From positions 186,001 to 250,000 of the forward strand of contig CAVXNB010000008.1 in NCBI GenBank assembly GCA_963763085.1: a DNA stretch of 64,000 bases, written 5' to 3'. Shown here piece by piece: positions 34,507 to 44,351 of the stretch (positions within the stretch are counted from its first letter, which is position 1; the number at the start of each line of letters is the position of its first letter). Source of the DNA: CAVXNB01 sp963763085. GTDB taxonomy: Bacteria; Actinomycetota; Acidimicrobiia; Acidimicrobiales; Bog-793. The translations under genes were made by a program, and so were the position numbers. The notes under the pieces are model-generated. The model saw nothing but the letters and a program-made list of their open reading frames with translations. It had not been told where the DNA came from and searched no databases.

Positions 34507-34839
34507 GTGCCGAACGAACGCGCCCCCCAGTTCGACCATCTGTGCCTGAACCTTCCCGACGAGCAGCCACTCTACGCACTCCGCCAGCGGCTGCAGAGCC
34601 ACGGTTGGGAGGTCACCGAGATCGTCGACCACGAGATCGTCCGATCCGTCTACTTCACCGACCCCAACGGCATCGCGCTCGAGGCGTCCTGGTGGGTCCG
34701 CGACCCCACCGGCCAACCGGCCGACTACCACGATCCCCAGCTCTTCGCCGACCCCGACCCCGTCGCAGCCGTCGTCGAGCTCCAGACCACTGGCACACTC
34801 ACTGATAATCGAGACAGCGTGCTCACGCCAACCGCGTGA
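34507..34839 (+). pseudogene. VOC/glyoxalase family fragment (C-terminal half)
   Basis: About 100 codons match the second half of a vicinal oxygen chelate protein: FDHLCLNLPDEQPLYALRQR, VRSVYFTDPNGIALEASWWV with the metal-ligand Glu. The frame starts abruptly at the junction with the truncated MarR gene on the other strand, so the first half is missing. It may still be translated from an internal codon, but a single beta-alpha-beta module does not make the usual active site unless it dimerises. Confidence 0.6.
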
Positions 34840-34943
34840 CCGACTCGAACTCGCCTGAGGCCCTACCATCACTGTCACTGAGGTGACGACGAAACGATCG
34901 CTGAACACCCGGCCACCAGGCCCCACGCCACCTAGGAGACCCA

Positions 34944-35060
34944 ATGACAACGACTGCGACCGAGCTCGAGCAACCGCTGACTCGTCAGGGGCTGCGGCGC
35001 GATCGACGAGGAGTCGCTCGCCCGGCCGCCAGTACCACGACCCCGGTCCCAACGGAGTGA
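34944..35060 (+). CDS. Short upstream ORF of the VOC gene
   Basis: A 38-codon frame (MTTTATELEQPLTRQGLRRD onward) with an AGGAG ribosome site 6 bases before its ATG, ending 4 bases before the start of the VOC gene. No family is recognised. The opening resembles the start of a longer enzyme gene that has been cut down; it may serve only to couple translation. Confidence 0.35.
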   Translation: MTTTATELEQPLTRQGLRRDRRGVARPAASTTTPVPTE

Positions 35061-35064
35061 GGCA

Positions 35065-35565
35065 ATGACTCGACACGGAGCCGATCTGGACCGTCGGTCC
35101 GAATGGGACGACCTGCGCGGTCGATATCTTGCGCCGGCCGATCAGCGTCCGACATCTGGAGGACGAGGCGTGCACCACCTCGCGTTACTCAGCCGCGACG
35201 TGGAGAGGACGATCGCGTTCTATCAGGGCCTGCTGGAGTTCCCGCTCACCGAGCTGTTCGAGAACCGCGACTACCACGGCTCCACGCACTTCTTCTTCGA
35301 CATCGGGAACAACAACCTCCTAGCGTTCTTCGACTTTCCCGGGCTCGACCTCGGCGACTATGCGGAGGTGCTCGGCGGACTGCATCACCTTGCGATCTCC
35401 GTAGAGCCCGAGCACTGGGAGTATCTCAAGGACAAGATCGGCGCCGCGGATGTGCCTTGCGAAACCATCGGCGGATCATCGCTCTACTTCAACGGGCCCG
35501 ACGGCGAGCGGCTCGAACTCATTCGCGATCCGCACGGTGAGATGTATGGAACGGCCGTTCTCTAA
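35065..35565 (+). CDS. VOC family protein (glyoxalase/dioxygenase superfamily)
   Basis: A 166-residue protein with two beta-alpha-beta modules: GVHHLALLSRDVERTIAFYQ with the metal His, HFFFDIGNNNLLAFFDFPG, HHLAISVEPEHWEYLKDKI and the final Glu strand LYFNGPDGERLELIRDP. Vicinal oxygen chelate enzymes use a divalent metal for isomerase, dioxygenase or fosfomycin-resistance type reactions; this one is not resolved. It follows the short ORF closely and faces the CMD-like gene. Confidence 0.85.
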   Translation: MTRHGADLDRRSEWDDLRGRYLAPADQRPTSGGRGVHHLALLSRDVERTIAFYQGLLEFPLTELFENRDYHGSTHFFFDIGNNNLLAFFDFPGLDLGDYAEVLGGLHHLAISVEPEHWEYLKDKIGAADVPCETIGGSSLYFNGPDGERLELIRDPHGEMYGTAVL

Positions 35566-35623
35566 TCGGAGAACCCTCACGAGCGTCTCGGTGCAAGTTC
35601 CCTCGCAGCTTCGAGGTGAAAGT

Positions 35624-36035
35624 TCATGATTTTGCTCGCACCTCGATGCCGCGCTGGCTGAAGACGCCCGCGACGGTAGTGAGGGCCGATTGGGCGCGGG
35701 GGAAGCCGGCGAAGGTGGCGGCAAGCTCGATGATGGCCACGATCTCGGCCGGGGTCACGCCGGCGTTGAGTGCGATGTGCGTCTGGAGGTTTAGGTTGGT
35801 CTCGGCGCCCCCGATGGCCGTCAGCCCGGCGATGACGGCGATGGTTCTCTCGCGAAGGCTGAGCGTCGGGTCCTGGTAGATGTCTCCCCAAATTTCGCTC
35901 GTAGATTCGGCGAGCGGTGTTGGGCGAGAGGTCGGCGAGGGAGGCGTCGACGAGGTCGGGTATGCCGGGTACGGCGTCGTGCATGGCTTGCCGGCCGGCG
36001 GTGGCGGCGGGGGACGGGACGGTGGTGATTGTCAT
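35624..36035 (-). CDS. Carboxymuconolactone decarboxylase family protein, frame break near 35880
   Basis: Starts at 36035 (MTITTVPSPAAT) with GAGGAG upstream. The first frame gives IPDLVDASLADLSPNTARRI; the second gives LSLRERTIAVIAGLTAIGGA, ETNLNLQTHIALNAGVTPAE and EIVAIIELAATFAGFPRAQS, ending at 35624. This is the AhpD/CMD fold. The Cys pair of peroxidase members (CxxC) is absent, so it is more like the decarboxylase or uncharacterised group. One base near 35880 restores about 136 residues, a normal length. Confidence 0.75.
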
Positions 36036-36090
36036 GGTTGGCTCCTCGGCTTTAGTGGGAGTTTGGGTGGGACTGTTCGGCACCTTGACG

Positions 36091-38369
36091 TCATGCCGAG
36101 GTGGCGGGAGCTGATGCGGGCGTACCCGCCGCCGGAACCTCAGGTGACTCGATCTGGAGATGCGGCAGCCACCTGAGCCAGCGCGGCAGGTACCAGCTGC
36201 GCTCGCCGAGGAGGGTCAGCGCGCTCGGGAGGATCACCGTGCGGATGAGCGTCGCGTCGAGCAGCAGGGCGACTGCCACTCCGAAGCCCATCTGCTGGAA
36301 CATGACGAGCTGGCCGCGGGCGAAGCCGGAGAAGACGGCGATGATGATCAATGCCGCCCCGGTGATGATCTTGGCGGTAGAGGCCACACCGCTGATCGCC
36401 GCCTCACGGGTCGAGCCGGTCTCGTCGTAGCGCTCCTTGATCCGGCTCATCAAGAAGACCTGGTAGTCCATCGAGAGCGCGAAGAGCACCGCGAAGAAGA
36501 ACAGCGGCACCCAGGCGTCGATCGCGCGCCTGCTGATGGAATCCGAATATGCCGGCCCCGATCCCGTGCAGGAACACCAGGGTCAGAAGCCCATAGGCGG
36601 CACCGACCGACAGCAGGTTGAGCAGGATCGAGAGGGCTGCGATCACGAGGGAACGGAAGGCGAGCATCAGCACGAGGAAGCTCAGGCCGAGCACGAAGAG
36701 CAGCACGAAGAGCGTCGGTGAGGTGACCGCAGAGAAGTAGTCAGCAGTCTCGGCGGTCGTCCCTCCGACGTACACCGCGGTTCCCGAACCCGCGAAGGCG
36801 GCGGGGATCAGGGCCGTGCGCAGGTTGCGCACCGCGGCGACATCGACGTTGGACACCGGGGCGCCCTTGATCGGCACCGTCAGCGCCAGGAGCTTTCCGT
36901 TCGAGGACGTCTGGATCGCGCCGGATCCGAACGTCGCGTCGTCTGGCGAGCGTCGCCTGCAGCTTGGTGAGATCTGCCCGATCCGCGGCGCTTCCCCCGT
37001 CGGCGACGATCTCGACCGGGTAGGGGTTCTGGTTCGGGAAGTAGCGCTGCACCGCGACGTAGCCCTGCTTGGAGGGGAGGTTGTTCGGGAGCGTGGAGAC
37101 GCCGCTCTGGCCGATGTGCAGGCCGAGCACCGGTGCGGCTGCGAGCAGCATGACGCCGCCCGCGAGCACGAGGCTGATGACGGGGCGGCGGAGCACCCGC
37201 TCGATGAAGGATCTCCAGATCGCGAGAGCCCGATGGCTGGCAGCCGCCGAGGTTTCGACCAACGATCGGTAGTCGAAGCGAGTTGACGCGATCGCCGATC
37301 AGGCTGAGCACCGCCGGGAGCAGCGTGAGCGCCGCCACGACCGAGACGGCGCCGACGATCACCGCGCCGGCCGCGAGGCTGCGAAGCACGTTCGTTCGCA
37401 CGAGGAACAGCCCGAGCAGCGCCACGACGAAGGTGCTGCCACTGAAGAGGACGGCGCGACTCGCGGTCGCCCCCACGCGTCGGATCGCCGCCTCCTTGTC
37501 GAGGCCGCGGGCGCGCTCCTCGCGAAAGCGCGAGATGACGAACAACGAGTAGTCGATCCCGAGCGCGAGGCCCATCGCCGTCATCATGTTGACGATGAAG
37601 ATCGAGAGCGTGAACTCTCGCGCGAACAGTGCCGCGACGCCGAGGCCGACGATGATCGAGAGGATCCCAAGCAGGACCGGCATCAGGCCGGCGACGACCG
37701 CGCCGAACACGAGCACCAGCACGATGAGGGCAACCGGCAACCCGAACCCGAGCTCACCATGCGCGAGGTCCTTCGAGGACTGCGTCGTGAAGTCGTTTCC
37801 GACCGTGTGATCACCGGTGATCGCCGCGGAGAAGCCCCGCTGCCGCTCGCCGCCTGAACTGCCTTCACGACCGGCTTGATGTCAGCGTCGGTCGCGGCAC
37901 GCAACTCGATCAGCGCGGCGCGGCGGTCGGACGAGACGAGTTGCTCCCTGCGCTGAGGTCGGTCTCCGACGCTGGAGATGCCGGGATCGGTGCGCACCTC
38001 GGCGATCAGGCGGCTCACGTAGCTCCGGAAGCTCGCATCGGCGACGGTCGAGCTCGCGGAGCTGACGACGATCACGTCTGTCGGGGTCCGACCGGCAGCT
38101 TGCGAACCGATCACCTGGCTGTAGAGCGCCTCGGCCTGCTTGGACTGCGTCCCGCCGACCACGTAGGCATTGCTCGTCAGACCCTTCAGCGAGGTCATGA
38201 TGAGCACCAACGCCACGAGGATGACGAGTCCCCAGATCGCGAGCGTGCGCTTCGGACGCCGCGCGCTCGCGACGGCGAGCCGTTCGGTCAGACCGGGCGG
38301 CTTGGTCGCCGGCGACGATGCTGCGGGCGGGTTGGCTTGCTCGACTGGTGGCGCTTCCAAGGTGGTCAT
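36091..38369 (-). CDS. MMPL family (RND) transporter, at least four frame breaks
   Basis: From the ATG at 38369 (MTTLEAPPVEQ) the pieces in order are: first helix RTLAIWGLVILVALVLIMTS and the periplasmic loop; after about 37850 ALIVLVLVFGAVVAGLMPVL and MGLALGIDYSLFVISRFREE; after about 37260 the second half starting with VISLVLAGGVMLLAAAPVLG; after about 36940 SPTLFVLLFVLGLSFLVLML; after about 36535 LFALSMDYQVFLMSRIKERY to the stop at 36091. All expected helices and both GxxxDY motifs are there, about 755 residues in total. Exports hydrophobic compounds; no regulator adjoins it except the CMD-like gene downstream. Confidence 0.78.
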
Positions 38370-38425
38370 TTGCTTGCTCCTTTTGAACTGGTGTCGGGTT
38401 GCTGGCGATGGGACGGAGTGCTGGT

Positions 38426-38710
38426 TCAACTCATGGTTCGAATGCGGTGGACGATCAATGCCAACCGAGGCCACTTCACGAAGTCCTCGGCGATCGACGC
38501 TTCTGCGGACTCGTCGGGGATGAGCAGCCACCCGGCGGCGTAGAGCAGAGCTCCCCCTCCACCGAGAAGCGCGAGGACGACGAAGGCGATCCGGATCGTG
38601 TTGATGCCGACGTCGAATCGCTCGGCGATTGCGCTCGAGACTCCGCCGAGGATCCGGTTGTCTCGCGTGCGGCGAAGTGGGCGCGCTTGGTTGCTGTTGG
38701 TTGTGGTCAT
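38426..38710 (-). CDS. PspC domain protein
   Basis: A 94-residue PspC-type protein: RPLRRTRDNRILGGVSSAIA is the conserved start, followed by one hydrophobic helix VVLALLGGGGALLYAAGWLL. PspC proteins sense or buffer membrane stress. The ATG overlaps the stop of the small gene upstream by 4 bp. It lies 57 bp before the MMPL gene on the same strand, so membrane stress and efflux may be co-regulated. Confidence 0.85.
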   Translation of the reverse strand: MTTTNSNQARPLRRTRDNRILGGVSSAIAERFDVGINTIRIAFVVLALLGGGGALLYAAGWLLIPDESAEASIAEDFVKWPRLALIVHRIRTMS

Positions 38711-38934
38711 GTCGTTCCCTTCTCGGGGTTGTGGCCATTTTCAAGACCAGAGAGTTCAGACGAATCGTCTTCAACGAGCTCCTCGAGCACCTTCAGTAGC
38801 TCGAGCACTCCGGAGAAGGCCGTCCATTGCTCAGTAGCGCCGGGGCGCATTCGTCCTTCAGGGCGCCCGTCGGGAGTCCGGACGATCTCGACTAGAAGCT
38901 GCACCCTCTGACGCGGAGTCGGTGATCCGTCCAT
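38707..38934 (-). CDS. Small acidic hypothetical protein coupled to pspC
   Basis: A 75-residue protein (VQLLVEIVRTPDGRPEGRMR, then LLKVLEELVEDDSSELSGLE). It overlaps pspC by an ATGA. No family is recognised and there is no membrane segment. The coupling suggests a partner or regulator of the PspC protein. Confidence 0.5.
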   Translation of the reverse strand: MDGSPTPRQRVQLLVEIVRTPDGRPEGRMRPGATEQWTAFSGVLELLKVLEELVEDDSSELSGLENGHNPEKGTT

Positions 38935-39112
38935 GGCACATAGTCAACGCCCATGGCGCGTCGATGTCCCCAGGGATCGACCCTAGGTTCGACCCTAGTT
39001 TTTACGAAGGTGCAGGTCGCAGCCTCGCTCGACCCCTACTGGCGTCGGTGCGACCAACCGATCCCTTAGCCCAGGATGGCCGTCGACCCTCGACGTCAGA
39101 AGTTCTCCTCTT

Positions 39113-42100
39113 TCACGCTGCTGATCGTGCCTGGCAGACCAAGCGCCGAAGCTGGCGTGTAGACGGCGACGCTCTGGCGCCCTGCGTCGGCTGGCCAGTG
39201 CTCTCTATTCCGAGGGTGATCGTCAGTGTGTTCTGACCGTTCCATTGCATCGACGAGCATGTGGTCTTGAGCAGCAAGCCACAGGTAAGCGAAGCTCCTC
39301 CGAAGGAGGCTGTTCCGTTGAAGTAGCCCCGTTGACCCAAGTCGATCGTGCCGAAGTTCAGCCCACCGGCACAGTCGCCTCCGTCGGTCACGGTCACCGT
39401 GTCATCTCCCGAGGCAGGCTGTGTCCCGGTGACCACGATGTTCGAATCATCGAGCTCGGGATACGACGTCGAGCTCCAGTCGCTGCAAAGAGCGCTCAAG
39501 TCGGGCACCGGTGAGAAGGTCACAATGATCTGGTCTCCTTGTTGGGGGCGACCGGCCTGGCCACCACTGCCATTGACGATGGTCAACGACGCAGCGGCAG
39601 GCGTGACCGCGGAGGAGGCCGACGACGGGGCGCTCGGGCCAACGGTATTCGTCGCAATGACCGTGAAGGTGTAGGCCGTGCCGTCGGTGAGTCCGGCCAC
39701 CGTCTGAGTCGTCGCCGTCGACACGAAGGTATCGGGCGTCTGCGCCACGGCACCTACATACGGCGTGACCGTGTAGGAGATGATGGGGCTGCCGCCGTTG
39801 TTGGGAGCGAGCCAGGACACGACCGCTTCGCCGTCTCCGGGTACCGCGCTCACGCCGGTCGGAGCGGACGGCGCCGTTGGCGACGGCCCGGGAGCGGTGT
39901 TCACCGTCGCAGTGCCGGACACGTAGCTGAAGGAATAGTTGGTCGCGACCGCGCCGGCGCAACTGTTGGCCCCGGCGTAGGTGCCGACGGGAGTCGTCGC
40001 CGTGACCGTCGACGAGCACGTCGGCACCGTTGTGAGCGATCCGGTGCCGTCCCCGTTCTGGAAGCCCGCGTAGCTCGCTGTCACGCTCGGGACGGTGCCG
40101 AAGATCGTCGAGGTCGACGAAGCTGTAATGGTCAAGTCGGCTGGGACGACGATCGCGTCGCCGGCAATGTAACTGAACGAGTAGTTCGCCGCCGCTGCAC
40201 CCGAGCAGGTGTTGGCGCCTGTGTAAGTGGCGACGCCGGTTGCCGCCGTGACCGTCGACGAGCACGTCGGCACCGTTGTGAGCGAACCGGGGCCGTCGCT
40301 GTTCTGGAAGCCCGCGTAGCTCGGGGTCACGCTCGGGGCGCCGCCGTAGGTGGTGGAGGTCGAGGCGGCCGTGACTGTCAAGGTGGCGGTATCGACGGTC
40401 GCGTCTCCCGATACGTAGCTGAACGAGTAGTTCGCCGCCGCGGCGCCGGAACAGGTATTGGCGCCGCCGTAGATGGCGACGCCACTCAGCGCCGTGACCG
40501 TCGACGAGCACGTCGGCGGCGTGGCGAGCGAACCGGGGCCGTCGCCGTTCTGGAAACCGGAGTAGCTGGCCGTGACGCTCGGGGCCGTGCCGTAGGTGGT
40601 CGAGGTCGACGAGGCGGTGACGATCAAGGTGGCCGAACCGACGATGGCATCGCCGGCCACGTAGCTGAACGAGTAATCCGTCGCCGCGCCGCCGAGCAGG
40701 TGTTGGCTCCCACGTAGCTGCCCGAAGCGGTTGTCGCGGTGACCGTGGACGAGCACGTCGGCACGGTACCGAGCACCCCGGTTCCCTGGCTGTTCTGGAA
40801 GCCTGCGTAGCTCGGGGTGACGCTCGGCGCTGCGCCGTAGGTCGTCGAGGTCGAGGAGGCGGTAACGATCAACGTGGCCTTGGTCACCGTGGCGTCGGCG
40901 GGCACGTAATTGAGCGAGTAGTTCTCCGCCCCGCCGCCCGAGCACGTGTTGGCTCCGGCGTAGGTGCCGACACCGCTCAGCGCCGTCACCGTCGACGAGC
41001 ACGTCGGCACGGTGCCGAGCACGCCGGCGCCTTCGCCGTTCTCGAAGCCGGTGTAGCTGGGGGTCACGGTCGGGGCGGTGCCGTAGGCGGTCGAGGTCGA
41101 CGAGGCGGTCACTGTCAAGGTGGCGCTCGTCACGGTGGCGTCTCCGACCAGGTAGCTGAACGAGTAGTTCCTCGCCGCGCCGCCCGAGCAGGTGTTGGCG
41201 CCCGCGTAGGCGCCAGTCACGGTCATCGAGGTGACCATGGACGAGCAGGTCGGCACGGTGCTGAGCGAACCCGGGCCGTTGCCGTTCTCGAAGCCGGCGT
41301 AGCTGGCCGTCACGCTCGGCACGGTGCCGTAGACCGTGGAGGTCGACGACGCCGTGACCTTCAAGGTCGCCTTGGTGACCTCCGCGTCACCGGGCGCGTA
41401 GGTGAAGAAGGTAATCCGCCGCTGCGCCGCCCGAGCAGGTGTTCGCCCCGGCGTAGGTGCCGGCGTCGGTCGTCGCGCCAACCGTGGACGAGCACTTCGG
41501 CACGGTATCGAGCACGCCGGTGCCCTCGCCGTTCTTGAAACCGGCGTAGCTGGCCGTCACGTTCGGCACGGAGCCGTAGCGGGTGGAGGTCGACGAGGCG
41601 GTGACGGTCAAAGTGGCCTTCGTCACTGTCGCGTCACCGGGCACATAGCTGAACGAGTAGTTCCTCGCCGCGCCGCCAGAGCAAGTGTTGGCGCCCCGTA
41701 GATCGCGACGTCGGTCATCGCCGTGACCGTCGACGAGCACGTCGGCACCGTGCTGAGCGATCCCGGTCCTTCGCCGTTCCGGAAGCCGGCGTACCTCGGC
41801 CGCACGGTCGGGACCGATCCGAAGGCGCTGGACGTGCCGGAAGCGGTGACGGTCAAGGTCGCCTTTGTCACGGTCGCGTCCGCTGGCACGTAGCTGAACG
41901 AGTAGTTCCTCGCCGCGCCGCCCGAGCAGGTGTTGGCCTCCGCATAGGTACCGACTTCGCTGAGTGCCGTGACGGCGGAGGAGCACATCGGCAAGGTGCC
42001 GAGCGACGACGGCCCTTCCCCGTTCCTGAAGCCGGAATAGCCGGCGGTCACCGTCGGGCTGCCGCCGTAGGTGGAGGACGTGGACGAGGCAGTGACTGTC

Positions 42101-44212
42101 AAGGTGGCCCGAGTCACCATCGCGTCGCCGGGCACGTAGCGGAAGGAGTAATTCGCCGCCGCGCCGCCCGAGCAGTTGTTGGCGCCCGCATGGGTGCCGA
42201 CGACCGAGGTCGTCGAGACCGTGGACAAGCACGTCGGTACGGTGGCGAGCGATCCGGTTCCCTCGCCATTCGCGAAACCGGCGTAGGTGGTCTCACGCTC
42301 GGCACCGTGCCGTAGGTGGAGCTGGACGAGGCCATGACGGTCAAGATCGCCTTGGTCACCGTCGCGTCTCCCGATACGTAGTGGAACGAGAAATCGGCCG
42401 ACTCGCCGCCCGAACAGGTGTTGGCCCCGACGTAGCCGCCGACGGCGGTCGTCCGCCCGACCGTGGTCCAGCACGACGGATCCGCCGCGAGCGCTCCCGG
42501 TCCTTCGCCGCGCACGAAGCCCGCGTAGCCGGCGGTCACGACCGGGGTGGTGCCGTAAGTGGTGGAGGTCGAGGAGGCCGTCACGGTCAAGGGGGCCTTG
42601 TGCACCCTGAGCGACACCGTGTTGGTCGAGGCCGACCCGTTGAACTGCCCATCTTTGTCGCTGAAGGTGGCGGAGATGCTGCCATAAGCGCCGGCGGCCA
42701 GGCTCGTCGGAACCGTGCAGCTCGTGGCGGCGGGGTAGTCACGGATCTTGCAAATGCTCGCCCTCGGGCTGCTCGAGGCGAAATTCACGGCGCCGGTGGC
42801 ATTCGCCGGCAGGCCTGGACTCGGCCAGAGTGATCGTTGCCCCGTAGGTGGTGGTTGCCGAAGGAATTGCCGTCCACGGCGATGGAGAAGGGGGCGTTCC
42901 GCTTGGTAGGACTGGCTTGAGGGCTGGGCTTGGTAGGGCTGGGCCTGGTAGGGCTGGGCCTGGTAGGGCTGGGCCTGGTAGGGCTGGGCTTCGGCTGTGG
43001 ATGAGAGGAGATAAAAAGGAGTCGGAGGCGGATTCGTGGTCGTCGTCGGGACCGTCGCACGAGGCGGGCGCGGCAGTGCTGTTGGTGTACCTGCTGCCAA
43101 AGTACCGGCCGTGACGGCGCCGGCCACCACGACCGAAGCTGCCGCTGTGCGCCCGAGGGCTGAGGCGATCTGGCCGAGCTGGGGATGCTGTTCACGAATG
43201 GCAGCGAACCGAGCCAGGCGAGCGGCCCGGCGACCGGGCGCAGCCGCCCGATGGAGACGTCGAGAAATGCCCGGACCACCTGCGGATCGAACTGAGTGCC
43301 AGCGCAAGCGGCGAGCTCGGCGCGCGCTGCCTGGGCGCTCATCGGCCGTTTGTAGCTTCGTACAGCCGTCATAACGTCGTAGGAGTCCGCGACCGCGACG
43401 ATTCGGCCACCGAGGGAGATCTCGCTGCCGGAAAGACCATAGGGATAACCGGTGCCGTCGAACTTCTCGTGGTGCTCGGCGATGGTGTTCGCCCAGATCC
43501 CGAGCCAGCCCGCAAGCGGTGCGGTCAGCTTGGCGCCTTCGAGCGGGTGGTTCTTGATGATCGCCCACTCTTTGTCGTCGAGCTTGTCGGCCTTGTTGAG
43601 GATCTCCGGATGAACGGCGATCTTCCCGACGTCGTGCAGAAGGGCTGACCAACGCAGGCGATCCCGGTCGGCAGTGGGAAGATGGAGCTCGTCGGCGATC
43701 AGGTCCGTGAAAGCCCGCACCCGCTCGGCGTGACCGCGGGTCAGTCGATCGTGGGCATTGAGCGCCGCGGCGAGAGCGAGGATCTTCTCCGCCGCCACGA
43801 CCGGCTCGTCGACGGCCCCGAGAGTTCGCGCCTCCTCCACTCGACGAGCGAGGTCCCTTGTGTTGCCGGCCTTGCGGGCCACGGCGAGGCGTCGCGGCGC
43901 CTGGTCAGGAAAGACCATGGTCATCTTCAGCAGCACGGCGAGCGGCAACGCTCGCCGGGCGATCCGGTCGGTGGCAAGCAGGACGAAGGTCGGCACGGCG
44001 AGGACGGCTGCCCACCAGCCCACGAGCCAACCGATGCCGTGAGGACGGGGCAGGACATGGGCCTCGATCGTTGCCGACACGATGGAGAGCGTGATCGGCA
44101 CGAGAAACACAGCCGCCCGCACGATCAGCGACAGCGCCGGCCGACCGCGCCACCGGTCGCCCGAACTGCCGTCCGGTGGTTTCTTAGGGATCTTCGCCAA
44201 AATCGCCTTCAT
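39113..44212 (-). CDS. HD-GYP phosphodiesterase fused to MBG-type surface repeats, several frame breaks
   Basis: From the ATG at 44212 (MKAILAKIPKKPP): two membrane helices (ALSLIVRAAVFLVPITLSIV; GWLVGWWAAVLAVPTFVLLA), a complete HD-GYP domain (LLHDVGKIAVHPEI, HHEKFDGTGYPYG) that hydrolyses cyclic di-GMP in the cytoplasm, a third membrane helix (AAASVVVAGAVTAGTLAAG), a Pro/Ser/Thr linker with four 15-bp repeats, one Ig-like module (TTTYGATITLAES), about 11 MBG-type modules (TYGTAPSVTASYSGF pattern, about 240 bp each), a fibronectin type III domain and a C-terminal Cys-containing domain. Continuity is judged across at least seven frame breaks, so one gene is likely but not certain. A cell-surface protein with an inside enzyme is implied. 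Confidence 0.7.
39890..42600 (-). repeat. Eleven tandem MBG-module repeats of about 240 bp
   Basis: Coding repeats with the order TASSTSTTYGTAP, SVTASYAGFQNGDG, VPTCSSTVTA, GTYAGANTCSG, NYSFSYVSGDATV. Centres are near 42540, 42310, 42060, 41830, 41570, 41320, 41080, 40840, 40600, 40350 and 40110. Each has two Cys, suggesting a disulfide per module. Copies differ from one another, so recent expansion is not indicated. Confidence 0.85.
42931..42990 (-). repeat. Four tandem 15-bp units in the linker
   Basis: TGGTAGGGCTGGGCC (plus strand) occurs four times with a final C-to-T change. Read on the coding strand it gives repeating Pro-Ser-Pro-Thr-Arg or, in another frame, Ala-Gln-Pro-Tyr-Gln. A slippage-prone site next to one of the frame breaks. 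Confidence 0.85.
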
Positions 44213-44351
44213 CTTCTTGCGCGGCAAGTTCAAGTCCGTCCACCAATGGGTATCGGCCTGTTGAGACCAGAGGTTGAACGTGGCGCTTTGATTCCAATCA
44301 GCCCGTAGGCACCGGCCACGCCGACACCTGCCGTCCTGCCTTTTAGATGAG

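Noticed and set aside
39890..42600. CRISPR array
   Set aside because: The 240-bp units are coding MBG modules that vary along their length; there are no short exact repeats with unique spacers.
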